From contig JAAUUT010000048.1 of assembly GCA_012031035.1 (NCBI GenBank), forward strand, positions 1-37,381: a stretch of 37,381 nt of DNA, read 5' to 3'. Position 1 is the first letter of the stretch. Each line of letters starts with the position of its first letter. The notes under the pieces were generated by a model that was not told the DNA's origin, made no database searches, and worked only from the letters and a program-made list of their open reading frames with translations. This DNA comes from Candidatus Altimarinota bacterium (GTDB taxonomy: Bacteria; Cyanobacteriota; Cyanobacteriia; Cyanobacteriales; Microcystaceae). The translations under genes were made by a program, and so were the position numbers. Below are positions 27,636-36,144 of this stretch, piece by piece.

Positions 27636-27955
27636 ATGAATGAAATAGTCATCCGTGCTTTTGAGATGTCAGACTGGGAAGATATCGCCGAACTCTGGTT
27701 ATCCCCTAATTGTCATTGGGGAACCCTGCAAATGCCTTATCCATCTCGCGATGACATTAAAAAGAAATTAGAAAATCCCCATCCAGGAATCTATCGATTA
27801 GTTGCAACGGTTAACGAGAATAAAAAAAGTTGTTGGAATGGCAAGTTTGCATACAAACCAAGGTCGTCGCGCACACGTTGCAGGGTTGGGAATGTTGGTT
27901 CGAGATGATTATCAACATCAGGGAATCGGTTCGAGATTATCTTAATGGAGCAAGA
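27636..27955 (+). pseudogene. GNAT acetyltransferase, 5' part (frameshifted and split by a transposon)
   Basis: The frame starts MNEIVIRAFEMSDWEDIAELW and runs to the acetyl-CoA binding region. One extra A in the A7 run at 27823-27829 breaks it. After correction it reads NKKVVGMASLHTNQGRRAHVAGLGMLVRDDYQHQGIGSRL (given here in two overlapping ideas: the beta4 strand AGLGMLV and the pyrophosphate loop QHQGIGS). The similarity stops at about 27941-27955, where the TnpB element begins. The missing C-terminus reappears at 29507. GNAT enzymes acetylate amines or sugars. The position between a GT2 and a GT4 gene suggests a sugar of the polysaccharide as substrate, an inference. The gene is inactive as sequenced. 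Confidence 0.8.
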
Positions 27956-27968
27956 AGACCCTCGGCAC

Positions 27969-28022
27969 AGCGCCAGCTTGCCGACGGGGACGGCGCTTTA
28001 TATGACGAGGAAACCTCGTCAT
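27969..28022. repeat. Two stem-loops at the transposon left end
   Basis: AGCGCC (27969-27974) pairs with GGCGCT (27992-27997) around a GC-rich loop. ATGACGAGG (28002-28010) pairs with CCTCGTCAT (28014-28022) around a three-base loop. This stretch is much more GC-rich than its surroundings. Subterminal hairpins are the recognition signals of single-strand IS200/IS605 transposition, a role I infer here. Confidence 0.6.
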
Positions 28023-28066
28023 CCGCGCCTCATGAATTGCGACCAAGAAATAAACGCGAAGCACAA

Positions 28067-28213
28067 CTAAGAATAAGTGTCTAGTTTCCTAATAAAATCT
28101 CTAACTAATTCAGACATAGTTAGCTGCATTCTAGCTGAATACTCAGCTAACGCCTGATACTCTTTTTCAGTCATTAATACTTGTAATCTTTTTTCTCTAA
28201 TAGGTCTTACCAT
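28067..28213 (-). CDS. Small ribbon-helix-helix (CopG/MetJ/Arc-like) protein divergent from tnpB
   Basis: A 48-residue protein starting MVRPIREKRLQVLMTEKEY and ending VRDFIRKLDTYS. The pattern is that of a ribbon-helix-helix DNA-binding dimer: a beta strand (RLQVLMT), helix A (EKEYQALAEYSARMQ) and helix B (TMSELVRDFIRKL), with a T/S-M-S turn between the helices. Its ATG (28211-28213) is 45 bases from the tnpB ATG on the other strand, so both promoters share this gap. It lies between the left-end hairpins and tnpB, inside the element. I infer that it represses tnpB or its own transcription. A toxin partner, as for an antitoxin of this fold, is not seen. Confidence 0.75.
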   Translation of the reverse strand: MVRPIREKRLQVLMTEKEYQALAEYSARMQLTMSELVRDFIRKLDTYS

Positions 28214-28258
28214 ACATATAAAAGATGCTACTATGTGAGTATAGCAAATGAGGTCGGT

Positions 28259-29458
28259 ATGTTTGTTCTAGAGTATAAAATCAAAGCCAATAAATCTCAG
28301 CAAATCAAAATAGAAGAAGCTATCAGGACTGTGCAATTTGTTCGTAACAAGTGCCTAAGATTTTGGATAGACTCACTCCCGAAGGCGAGACTTAAATGCT
28401 TTGATTTAAACAAACACTCGACTCAGTTAAGAGAAGAGTTTGAGTTTGTTAAGAACCTGAATTCAATGGCTGTCCAAGCATCTGCTGAAAGAGCTTGGGA
28501 AGCTATTTCTAGATTCTTTGATAACTGTAAAAAAAGTAGAGACGCGAAATTTCGCGTCTTTACTGAGAAGAAAGGATACCCGACTTTTCAGAAAGACAAC
28601 CGTTCAGTTGAGTACAAAATTAGCGGTTGGAAACTTCACCCTACTAAAAGAAGAATTACTTTTACTGACAAAATTAGTATTGGGGAAGTCAAACTTTTAG
28701 GAAAATGGGATGTTCATTCTTTAAGCGTTAAATTAATCAAACGAGTAAGAATTGTCCGTCGTGCAGACGGCTATTACTGTCAGTTCTGTATTGATACGGA
28801 AAACAGTAACTCTTTACCGTCTACAGGCAATTCTATTGGAATTGATGTAGGTCAGAAAGTTTTCTATGCCGACTCGAATGGTAGTTTTGAAGAGAACCCG
28901 CGTTTTCTTAAAACTGCTAATTCTAGAATTAGATTAAACCAAAAAAGTTTAAGTAGAAAAGAGAAAAAATCGGCTAACAGAATTCAAGCAAGAAAACGAC
29001 TAGCTAAGACGCATTTAAGAGTAAGTAGGCAACGAGAAGAGTACGCTAAGAGACTAGCACTCCGTTTGTGCCAATTTAACGATTTGGTCGCCCACGAAAA
29101 CTTAAATATTAAGGGGTTAGCTAGAGGTCGCAATGCTAAATCTGTTAATGATGTTGCTTGGGGTCTTTTCTTTAAGTGGTTGAGCTATTTTGGGATTAAG
29201 TACGGTAGACAGATAGTTGCTGTCAACCCGTACAATACTTCTCAAATGTGTAGTAGCTGTGGAACGCTTGTTCCTAAAACTCTTGAAGTTAGAACCCATA
29301 TCTGCGGTTGTGGACTAGTGCTAGACCGCGATACTAATGCCGCGATTAACATTTTAAAACTAGCTACCGAGGGGCACTCGGAATGTAAAGCTTACGGAGT
29401 TGGAGCCACTACTCAGCTTGGCGAGAGCCTGGTTGAGCAAGTTCTGATGTTGAGGTAA
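28259..29458 (+). CDS. tnpB: TnpB, RNA-guided RuvC nuclease of an IS200/IS605-group element
   Basis: A 399-residue TnpB. Known members are guided by an RNA from the transposon right end, cut DNA and promote element retention. RuvC-I is SIGIDVGQKVFY (catalytic Asp), RuvC-II is LVAHENLNIKGLARG (Glu) and RuvC-III is LDRDTNAAINIL (Asp). The zinc finger is CSSCG with the second pair CGCG. All catalytic residues are present. I chose ATG 28259 over GTG 28235 because MFVLEYKIKANKSQQ matches the family N-terminus and GAGG sits at the right distance. Near residues 95-105, SRDAKFRVFTE stands where relatives have a short basic linker before KKGYP. It is encoded by a palindromic repeat (28536-28563). Confidence 0.93.
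   Translation: MFVLEYKIKANKSQQIKIEEAIRTVQFVRNKCLRFWIDSLPKARLKCFDLNKHSTQLREEFEFVKNLNSMAVQASAERAWEAISRFFDNCKKSRDAKFRVFTEKKGYPTFQKDNRSVEYKISGWKLHPTKRRITFTDKISIGEVKLLGKWDVHSLSVKLIKRVRIVRRADGYYCQFCIDTENSNSLPSTGNSIGIDVGQKVFYADSNGSFEENPRFLKTANSRIRLNQKSLSRKEKKSANRIQARKRLAKTHLRVSRQREEYAKRLALRLCQFNDLVAHENLNIKGLARGRNAKSVNDVAWGLFFKWLSYFGIKYGRQIVAVNPYNTSQMCSSCGTLVPKTLEVRTHICGCGLVLDRDTNAAINILKLATEGHSECKAYGVGATTQLGESLVEQVLMLR
28536..28563. repeat. 28-bp near-perfect palindrome inside tnpB
   Basis: GTAGAGACGCGAAA is followed by TTTCGCGTCTTTAC: 14-base arms with one mismatch and no spacer. The core is the same family as the palindrome at 728-747. It is translated in frame as SRDAKFRVFT between NCKK and EKKGYP, a spot where other TnpB proteins have only a few residues. 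I read it as a small palindromic repeat that inserted into tnpB and kept the frame. Confidence 0.7.
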
Positions 29459-29506
29459 GAATCCTCCAGTACAGCGACGTAAGGAGCTTACTGGTGGGAG
29501 TGTCAA
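29459..29506 (+). ncRNA. Right end / candidate omega-RNA (reRNA) 3' scaffold
   Basis: Directly after the tnpB stop, CCTCCAGTA (29463-29471) pairs with TACTGGTGG (29489-29497) with one mismatch, followed by GAGTGTCAAA. In characterised TnpB elements the guide RNA scaffold overlaps the 3' end of tnpB and the right end, and the guide is the flanking DNA. By that model the scaffold would extend upstream into tnpB, and the guide would begin near 29507 (GNAT sequence). RNA evidence is needed; the 5' limit is unknown. Confidence 0.5.
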
Positions 29507-29635
29507 ACAGACAATACTACTGCAATTCACCTTTATAAAAAATATGGCTTTGCGATCGAAGGAACCTTGAAAAAGTATGCCTTTCGAGATGGAATATATA
29601 TTGATGCTTATACAATGGCAAAAGTTATTGAATAA
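29507..29635 (+). pseudogene. GNAT acetyltransferase, 3' part
   Basis: From ACA at 29507 the frame reads TDNTTAIHLYKKYGFAIEG and then TLKKYAFRDGIYIDAYTMAKVIE to a TAA at 29633-29635. This is the typical C-terminal block of GNAT acetyltransferases (the N/T-DN-x-A-I-x-LY-x-K-x-GF motif). It has no start codon and belongs to the 5' part at 27636, from which it is separated by the TnpB element. The GT4 gene begins five bases after the stop, as expected for the original operon. Confidence 0.82.
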
Positions 29636-29640
29636 AAATA

Positions 29641-30837
29641 ATGAAAATTCTCGTAGCGAGTCATACTTATATTGTCGATCTTAACTGCGAAAAACTTAGA
29701 GTTTTAGCACATTTAGAGCCAGATATTGAAGTCACTGTAATCGTTCCCAAACGCTGGCGACCTGGCGGCGTTCAGAATAAACTCATTGAAACAAAAGCTT
29801 GGAGTGATGGAAGCTTTCGCGTCGTACCAATATCTAATTTTAGTCAAAATAATCAAGGATTGCTAACTTTTGGTAGCGATTTAATCGCTTTATTACAACA
29901 GTTTAAACCGCAAATTATTCAAGTCGAACAAGGTTCTAAATCTTTTGCTTATGCTGAATTCATTACCTTAAATCATCTCCTAAGATTGAAAGCCAAGAAT
30001 ATTTTCTTTACTTGGTGGAACTTACCTTATCAATCTAAATTTCCCGTTTCAGTTTTAGAAAATTATAATTTGAGCAATACAGATGGTTTGATTGCAGGCA
30101 ATCAAGATGCTGCCGATATCTTGCGCGATCGCGGCTATCAAAAAGCTGTTACAGTCATGCCACAATTAGGCGTAGACGAACAGTTATTCTCTCCTCGCCA
30201 ACAACCAGAATTAGCCACTCAATTAGGAATTAAATTCGATGAATTTGTGATAGGTTTTGTCGGACGTTTTGTATCTGAAAAAGGAATTTTAACGTTAATT
30301 AAAGCTTTGAATGGGTTAAAGAAATTAAATTGGAAATTACTTTTACTCGGACGAGGCACTCTTAAAGAAACTATTCTTGAGGAAGCTAATAAAACCGGAA
30401 TTCAAGATAGATTAATGTTGATAGAAAGCGTTCCTCATGATGAAGTAGCTCGCTATATTAATCTGATGAATGTTTTAGTTTTACCATCCGAAACGACTTA
30501 CCAATTTAAAACTTTAACGGCGGCTGGTTGGAAAGAACAATTCGGTCACGTTTTAATCGAGGCGATGGCTTGTCAAGTTCCAGTAATTGGTTCGGATTCG
30601 GGTGAAATTCCTAATGTTATCGACAATGCGGGTTTAGTCTTCGGTGAAGGCAATGCCGATGCCTTACAAAAGTGCTTGCAGCAGTTAATAGAAAAACCAG
30701 AATTTGCCAGACAATTAGGTCAAAAAGGCTATGAAAGGGTCATAGAAAAATACACGAATAAAGCTTTAGCCAAACAGCAACTAAGTTTTTATAAAGAATT
30801 ATTATCTAGCAACTCTCTTTTGAAGAATTTAACTTAA
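29641..30837 (+). CDS. Family 4 glycosyltransferase (HpsO/HpsP-like)
   Basis: A 398-residue GT-B fold retaining glycosyltransferase. The N-terminal Rossmann domain binds the acceptor (MKILVASHTYIVDLNCEKL, TVIVPKRWRPGG, QIIQVEQGSKSFAYAEF). The C-terminal domain binds the nucleotide sugar (FVIGFVGRFVSEKGILTLI near residue 205, LLLLGRGTLKE, and the E-x7-E region FGHVLIEAMACQVPVIGSD near residue 300). ATG 29641 is five bases after the interrupted GNAT gene, so the transposon sits within what was a GT2-GNAT-GT4 operon. Expression of this gene may now depend on read-through from tnpB. The context suggests a role in the same polysaccharide as hpsL. The sugar is unknown. Confidence 0.9.
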   Translation: MKILVASHTYIVDLNCEKLRVLAHLEPDIEVTVIVPKRWRPGGVQNKLIETKAWSDGSFRVVPISNFSQNNQGLLTFGSDLIALLQQFKPQIIQVEQGSKSFAYAEFITLNHLLRLKAKNIFFTWWNLPYQSKFPVSVLENYNLSNTDGLIAGNQDAADILRDRGYQKAVTVMPQLGVDEQLFSPRQQPELATQLGIKFDEFVIGFVGRFVSEKGILTLIKALNGLKKLNWKLLLLGRGTLKETILEEANKTGIQDRLMLIESVPHDEVARYINLMNVLVLPSETTYQFKTLTAAGWKEQFGHVLIEAMACQVPVIGSDSGEIPNVIDNAGLVFGEGNADALQKCLQQLIEKPEFARQLGQKGYERVIEKYTNKALAKQQLSFYKELLSSNSLLKNLT

Positions 30838-31178
30838 GAAAAAAGATGAATTGTTAAGCCAGCTAGCGATCGCTTATACAAACCTATCGTATTTGTGATA
30901 AACTAAATCTGCCGCAATAAATACAACAAAAAATTTTTAATTACTCCTAGAGGTTAATAGTAATTTTTATCGATTGTAAGATAAATTACAATTCTGACAT
31001 TGATTTAACTAAACAAAACTTGAGGAAGTAATTAAGTACAATAACTCAAGCGCTAAATACTATAATTGGCATTTCCCAAGCTTGTTCGCATTCCCTTTAC
31101 GGAATTCTTGGGAAAATTAAAGCAACAAGGTAAGATTACATACGATCGCGATCGGCATATTATAATATTCTTTCAGGA
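30838..31178. other. Intergenic region with an inverted repeat and a tiny open frame
   Basis: 341 bases between the GT4 gene and the convergent small gene at 31179. TTTCCCAAG (31072-31080) and CTTGGGAAA (31107-31115) form 9-base arms. A 38-codon frame from TTG 31067 reads LAFPKLVRIPFTEFLGKLKQQ and then GKITYDRDRHIIIFFQD, which looks protein-like and may be the tail of a decayed gene. I do not call it as a gene. Confidence 0.4.
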
Positions 31179-31412
31179 TTAAAACGAATTTTCTCCCATC
31201 TTGAGTTCTTTTTTGGAATGTTTTAATTGTTTCCAAAGTGTTTTAATTTTTTGATAGGCTTCCTCAGCAGTCAGTTTTCCGGCTGTTTGTAAGTTACAGA
31301 TGTAGCTAATTTGTTGGGAAAATTCCTGAAGATTGGCGTTAAAAACCAGCTTGTCTGGCTTAAAATTTCCGTAGTAGCGCGATCGCGGAGACAAAAACTC
31401 TTGTCGATTCAT
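31179..31412 (-). CDS. Small conserved cyanobacterial protein, unknown function
   Basis: A 77-residue soluble protein (MNRQEFLSPRSRYYGNFKP, FNANLQEFSQQISYICNLQT, then a Lys-rich C-terminal helix KIKTLWKQLKHSKKEL). I recall similar short proteins across cyanobacteria with the FxPRSxYYG...LVFNANLQEF pattern, all of unknown function. It is mostly helical and has no membrane segment. It is divergent from phosphoglucomutase, with 190 bases between, and has no partner gene. Length, pattern and composition make it a real gene. Confidence 0.75.
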   Translation of the reverse strand: MNRQEFLSPRSRYYGNFKPDKLVFNANLQEFSQQISYICNLQTAGKLTAEEAYQKIKTLWKQLKHSKKELKMGENSF

Positions 31413-31551
31413 CGTTTTGTCAATCTATTTTAACTCTCGTACAAAAATAACTAATTTGCTCTAGCAATTACTTCTGTCTGCTGTCTGAACCTATCTTGTT
31501 ACTTTGTATACAAAAACTGATACTGAAAAAAGCGATCGCTTTGTCTTTTAG

Positions 31552-33234
<1,683 letters not shown>

Positions 33235-33377
33235 ATACGACTGTAGGGGCGCAAGGTTTGCCTCCTGGAGAAATGCAAGGAGATTTCATTTGTTGCATAA
33301 CCCGCCCCTGTAATCAATTTCCCGGCTAACATTATCGAGTCGGTTTAAACTGAGATCTTGCACTCTTCGCAATAGCC

Positions 33378-33399
33378 GCCGGGGAATCAATTCCCCGGC
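33378..33399. terminator. GC-rich hairpin between convergent pgm and ftsI, possible bidirectional terminator
   Basis: GCCGGGGAAT and ATTCCCCGGC are perfect 10-base arms around CA. A partial copy (TTTCCCGGCT) lies at 33320, so it belongs to a dispersed family. It sits in the 260-base gap between two convergent genes. There is no U tract, so its terminator role is only a suggestion. Confidence 0.45.
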
Positions 33400-33494
33400 T
33401 CATATATCAAGTCTATTAAAATGAACTGAAATGCTTAACCAGTCATATGAAGAGGATTTTATATATAAGGCAGCAATTGTAATCGTTAGCCTGG

Positions 33495-35177
33495 TTAGGG
33501 AGAAGAAGTTAGCTGTTCGGGTTCGATCTTTTGTGATGGCGGAATTCCTTGAAGTGAAATTAACGCCTCCATTACCGATTTAGCGACGGGGGCGGCAACA
33601 GTAGAACCAAATGTATTGCCGCCTTTCGGTTCGTCCACGACGACCAAAACTACGTAACGGGGAGCTTCAACGGGTAAAATCGCGACAAAACTCGTAATTT
33701 TTGCCCCAGGAATATATCCTCCCGTCGCGCCTGCTTTTTGTGCCGTTCCCGTTTTGCCGCCAATGCGATAGCCTGGGATTTTTGCGGGTTTGCCCGTTCC
33801 TTTAGCAACCACGGTTTCCATCATTTCAACCACTGCTTGACTTGTCTGGGGAGAGAAAACGGTTTTGTTGGTAAATGTGGGTTTCCAGTGGAATTGTCCT
33901 TTGGTATCGACTAATCCTTTAACGACGTGGGGAGTCACTAATTTACCGCCATTGGCGAGGGCCGCTTGTAATTGCACTAATTTCATGGGAGTGAGAGAAA
34001 AGCCTTGACCGAAAGAAGCAGTTGCAGATTCGATCGCTTTAGCGGTAAATTCTTCTTTGCTTTTTAAGTGTCCTGCTGCATCGCCAGGAAGATCGATGCC
34101 GATTTTTTCTGCTATTCCTAGGTTTTTCAGGTCTTGGTAATAATCTTTCCGGTTAAGTCGGCTCATCATTTGAACCATCGCAATGTTGCTGGAGGTTTGT
34201 AAGACTCTAGCCAAACTTAGAGAACCATTTTTTTCTCTGGTTGCATTAAAAATATTCCAGCCATCAACGGTAATAGAACCGTCATCATAAAAGTAAGTAT
34301 TGGGTTGAATAGCGCCCGCTTCGAGCGCGATCGCGATATTAATGGGTTTAAAGGTCGAACCGGGTTCGTAGAGGTCGGCAACCGTCCAATTTTTAAATAA
34401 TTCGACGTTATATTCTTGGTAGCGGTTGGGATTGTAAGTCGGTTCGCAAACCAGACTCAATAGAGAACCATCGGTTGCATCCATGACGATGACTGCACCG
34501 CGTTTGGCATTGTATTTTGCCAATTGTTGTTTTAAAGAAGATCGTGCGGCGCGTTGCAAGCGAAGATCGAGGGTAAGTTGCAATTGCAAGCGATCGAAGT
34601 TTAAGTTTTTTTGGGGCAGAGAGGCGGGTATAATCGTTCCTTGGCCATCGCGTCGGATGGGGAATTGCAAAGAGTCTCGCTTTATTAAATTGCGCTGACT
34701 GCTTTCGACTCCTGCCTGACCTTTATAGTCGCGATCTACGTAACCAATGGCTTCTGCGATCGCTTCTTGTTGGGGATAAAAACGAGAATACTTTTCGTTG
34801 AGTTCTATGCCATCAAAGCGCAGTTGGCGTATTTGTTCGGCGGTATCTTCTGGTAAGTCAGCAGCAATAAGAATTCCCGTATCTCGCTTGTTAAATTGTT
34901 CTAGCAATTCTTGCGGCGTGCGATCGCTTAAAATTTGAGCAAGATTTTTGGCAATTTCTTCTTTTGAGAGGCTAAAGAGTTTAGGATGAACGAAAAGCGC
35001 ATAAACTAGGCGATCGGTAGCGAGAACGTTTCCTTGACTATCGATTATCGAACGTCGAGGAATATAAGGTTTCACGCCGATTGTCTGCTGCTGTTTGGCT
35101 TTTTGTTGCAGTTCGCTCGCCTGAAGTATTTGTAACTGATACAACCTCCATCCTAAGCCAAGACTAGCTACTACCAT
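33495..35177 (-). CDS. ftsI: Penicillin-binding protein 2 / FtsI-type transpeptidase
   Basis: The open frame gives 560 residues of a class B penicillin-binding protein, the septal peptidoglycan transpeptidase. A membrane anchor (LLIVWAVMVVASLGLGW) precedes the dimerisation domain (PYIPRRSIIDSQGNVLA). The transpeptidase has its active-site Ser in EPGSTFKP (SxxK), the SSN triad in QTSSNIAM and KTG in GGKTGTAQK. The real start is probably upstream at ATG 35353-35355: removing one T from the coding-strand T4 run (plus-strand A4, 35344-35347) gives MTDLPPNFRSLELGRALEK and a 619-residue protein with a normal basic N-terminus. The essential role makes a natural null unlikely. The FtsL-like gene lies immediately upstream. 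Confidence 0.92.
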   Translation of the reverse strand: MVVASLGLGWRLYQLQILQASELQQKAKQQQTIGVKPYIPRRSIIDSQGNVLATDRLVYALFVHPKLFSLSKEEIAKNLAQILSDRTPQELLEQFNKRDTGILIAADLPEDTAEQIRQLRFDGIELNEKYSRFYPQQEAIAEAIGYVDRDYKGQAGVESSQRNLIKRDSLQFPIRRDGQGTIIPASLPQKNLNFDRLQLQLTLDLRLQRAARSSLKQQLAKYNAKRGAVIVMDATDGSLLSLVCEPTYNPNRYQEYNVELFKNWTVADLYEPGSTFKPINIAIALEAGAIQPNTYFYDDGSITVDGWNIFNATREKNGSLSLARVLQTSSNIAMVQMMSRLNRKDYYQDLKNLGIAEKIGIDLPGDAAGHLKSKEEFTAKAIESATASFGQGFSLTPMKLVQLQAALANGGKLVTPHVVKGLVDTKGQFHWKPTFTNKTVFSPQTSQAVVEMMETVVAKGTGKPAKIPGYRIGGKTGTAQKAGATGGYIPGAKITSFVAILPVEAPRYVVLVVVDEPKGGNTFGSTVAAPVAKSVMEALISLQGIPPSQKIEPEQLTSSP

Positions 35178-35434
35178 TACTGCCCAAACAATTAATAATC
35201 TTAATAAAGGTAATTTAGGCGGTTTGGGTTGAGTTTTTGGTTTGGTATTATTTGTACGAGAAAAGCGATCCGACGAGGATTTTTTTTGGGGACAAATTTT
35301 TTCGAGAGCGCGACCTAGCTCTAGAGAACGAAAGTTTGGAGGTAAAATCAGTCATTTGTTATTGGTGGTTTTTATTAGTTATTAGTTATTGGCTTTTCCA
35401 ACTAACTAGTAACCCCCAGCGAATAAAACGCGAT

Positions 35435-35926
35435 TTAATAAGCTAAAGGAGTATTTCCAACAATGGGCTTGTTTTCAGCAGTAGTTGTTTTTTGCGGTTG
35501 GCTCAGTGGAGATACCGAACTCGGCGATAAAAAGATAACTTGTGCTGGGTTAAGCTTAGCTAGACCTGTTTCCGGTCTTTCAGCTTGTTGGGCAAGCTGG
35601 TTTTTGAGGCTTTCGCTCATCGCTGTAAGATGACGTTCGTGGCGTTGTAAAGTTTCTAATTTTCTCGATTCCTGGCTCCAAAGTCTGGGAACACATACGC
35701 TCCAAGCATAAAGTCCCAAGGCGGAAGCTACCAAACAAAAAGCAATTCCCGATGAAATTTTTTGTAATGTCAGCAGCGATCTAGCTCTTTGCGATAATTG
35801 ACGAGAGCGTAGGGGAAGTTGTTTAACTTTTGATTCCGATATCGAACGAGCGTTTCTTGACGAATTAATCGGTTTTTTGGCATCAGAGATGCGTTTGCGT
35901 TGGGTTGTAGAGGAAGCGATAGACAT
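35435..35926 (-). CDS. Single-pass membrane protein upstream of ftsI, FtsL-like candidate
   Basis: A 163-residue protein with a basic Ser/Arg-rich cytoplasmic N-terminus (about 55 residues), one transmembrane helix (ISSGIAFCLVASALGLYAW) and an extracytoplasmic coiled coil (SRKLETLQRHERHLTAMSE, SLKNQLAQQAERPE). The tail is Pro/Ser-rich. This topology and the position directly before ftsI are those of FtsL, the divisome protein whose coiled coil pairs with FtsB. FtsL is poorly conserved in sequence, so the assignment rests on topology and synteny. I chose ATG 35926 (MSIASSTTQ) over 35932, as it matches the usual spacing. The 80-base gap to the restored ftsI start suggests one transcript. Confidence 0.7.
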   Translation of the reverse strand: MSIASSTTQRKRISDAKKPINSSRNARSISESKVKQLPLRSRQLSQRARSLLTLQKISSGIAFCLVASALGLYAWSVCVPRLWSQESRKLETLQRHERHLTAMSESLKNQLAQQAERPETGLAKLNPAQVIFLSPSSVSPLSQPQKTTTAENKPIVGNTPLAY

Positions 35927-36058
35927 ATACAAGTTTGCGTTCTATAACGACTGTTTTAGGGGCATTATAACTGCCCAGAACTCAATTAAAAATCTCAACT
36001 GAGTCAATCGCTTTGATTGGTAATAATAAATTAAGGTTCCATTGTCTTCACACATCGC

Positions 36059-36075
36059 GCGAGCAAGATGCTCGC
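36059..36075. repeat. Short hairpin repeat GCGAGCA-AGA-TGCTCGC
   Basis: Perfect 7-base arms with a 3-base loop lie in the gap downstream of the DUF2062 gene. The GCGAGCAAGATGCTCGC motif is a common type of dispersed cyanobacterial repeat. There is no U tract on either side strong enough to call a terminator. Confidence 0.55.
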
Positions 36076-36144
36076 ACTACCTTTTGTTTAATTCTGTATA
36101 TCTCTTATTCAATTCGCGATCGCAAGCCTATCATTTCCGCTCGT

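Larger units (their letters stand above)
27956..29506 (+). mobile_element. TnpB-only IS200/IS605-group (IS1341-type) element inserted in a GNAT gene
   Basis: The element consists of two left-end stem-loops (27969-28022), a small divergent ribbon-helix-helix gene, tnpB, and a structured right end finishing GGGAGTGTCAA, a right-end form I recognise from this transposon group. There is no tnpA, so it needs a transposase in trans. The right boundary (about 29506) is set by the point where GNAT coding sequence resumes. The left boundary is uncertain within about 27941-27968. There is no terminal inverted repeat and no target duplication, as expected for this group. The flanking GNAT parts lack about 15-20 core codons, so the insertion seems to be accompanied by a deletion. 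Confidence 0.75.

Noticed and set aside
28067..28213. RHH gene as the antitoxin of a toxin-antitoxin pair
   Set aside because: No adjacent small toxin gene; its only close partner is the divergent tnpB.
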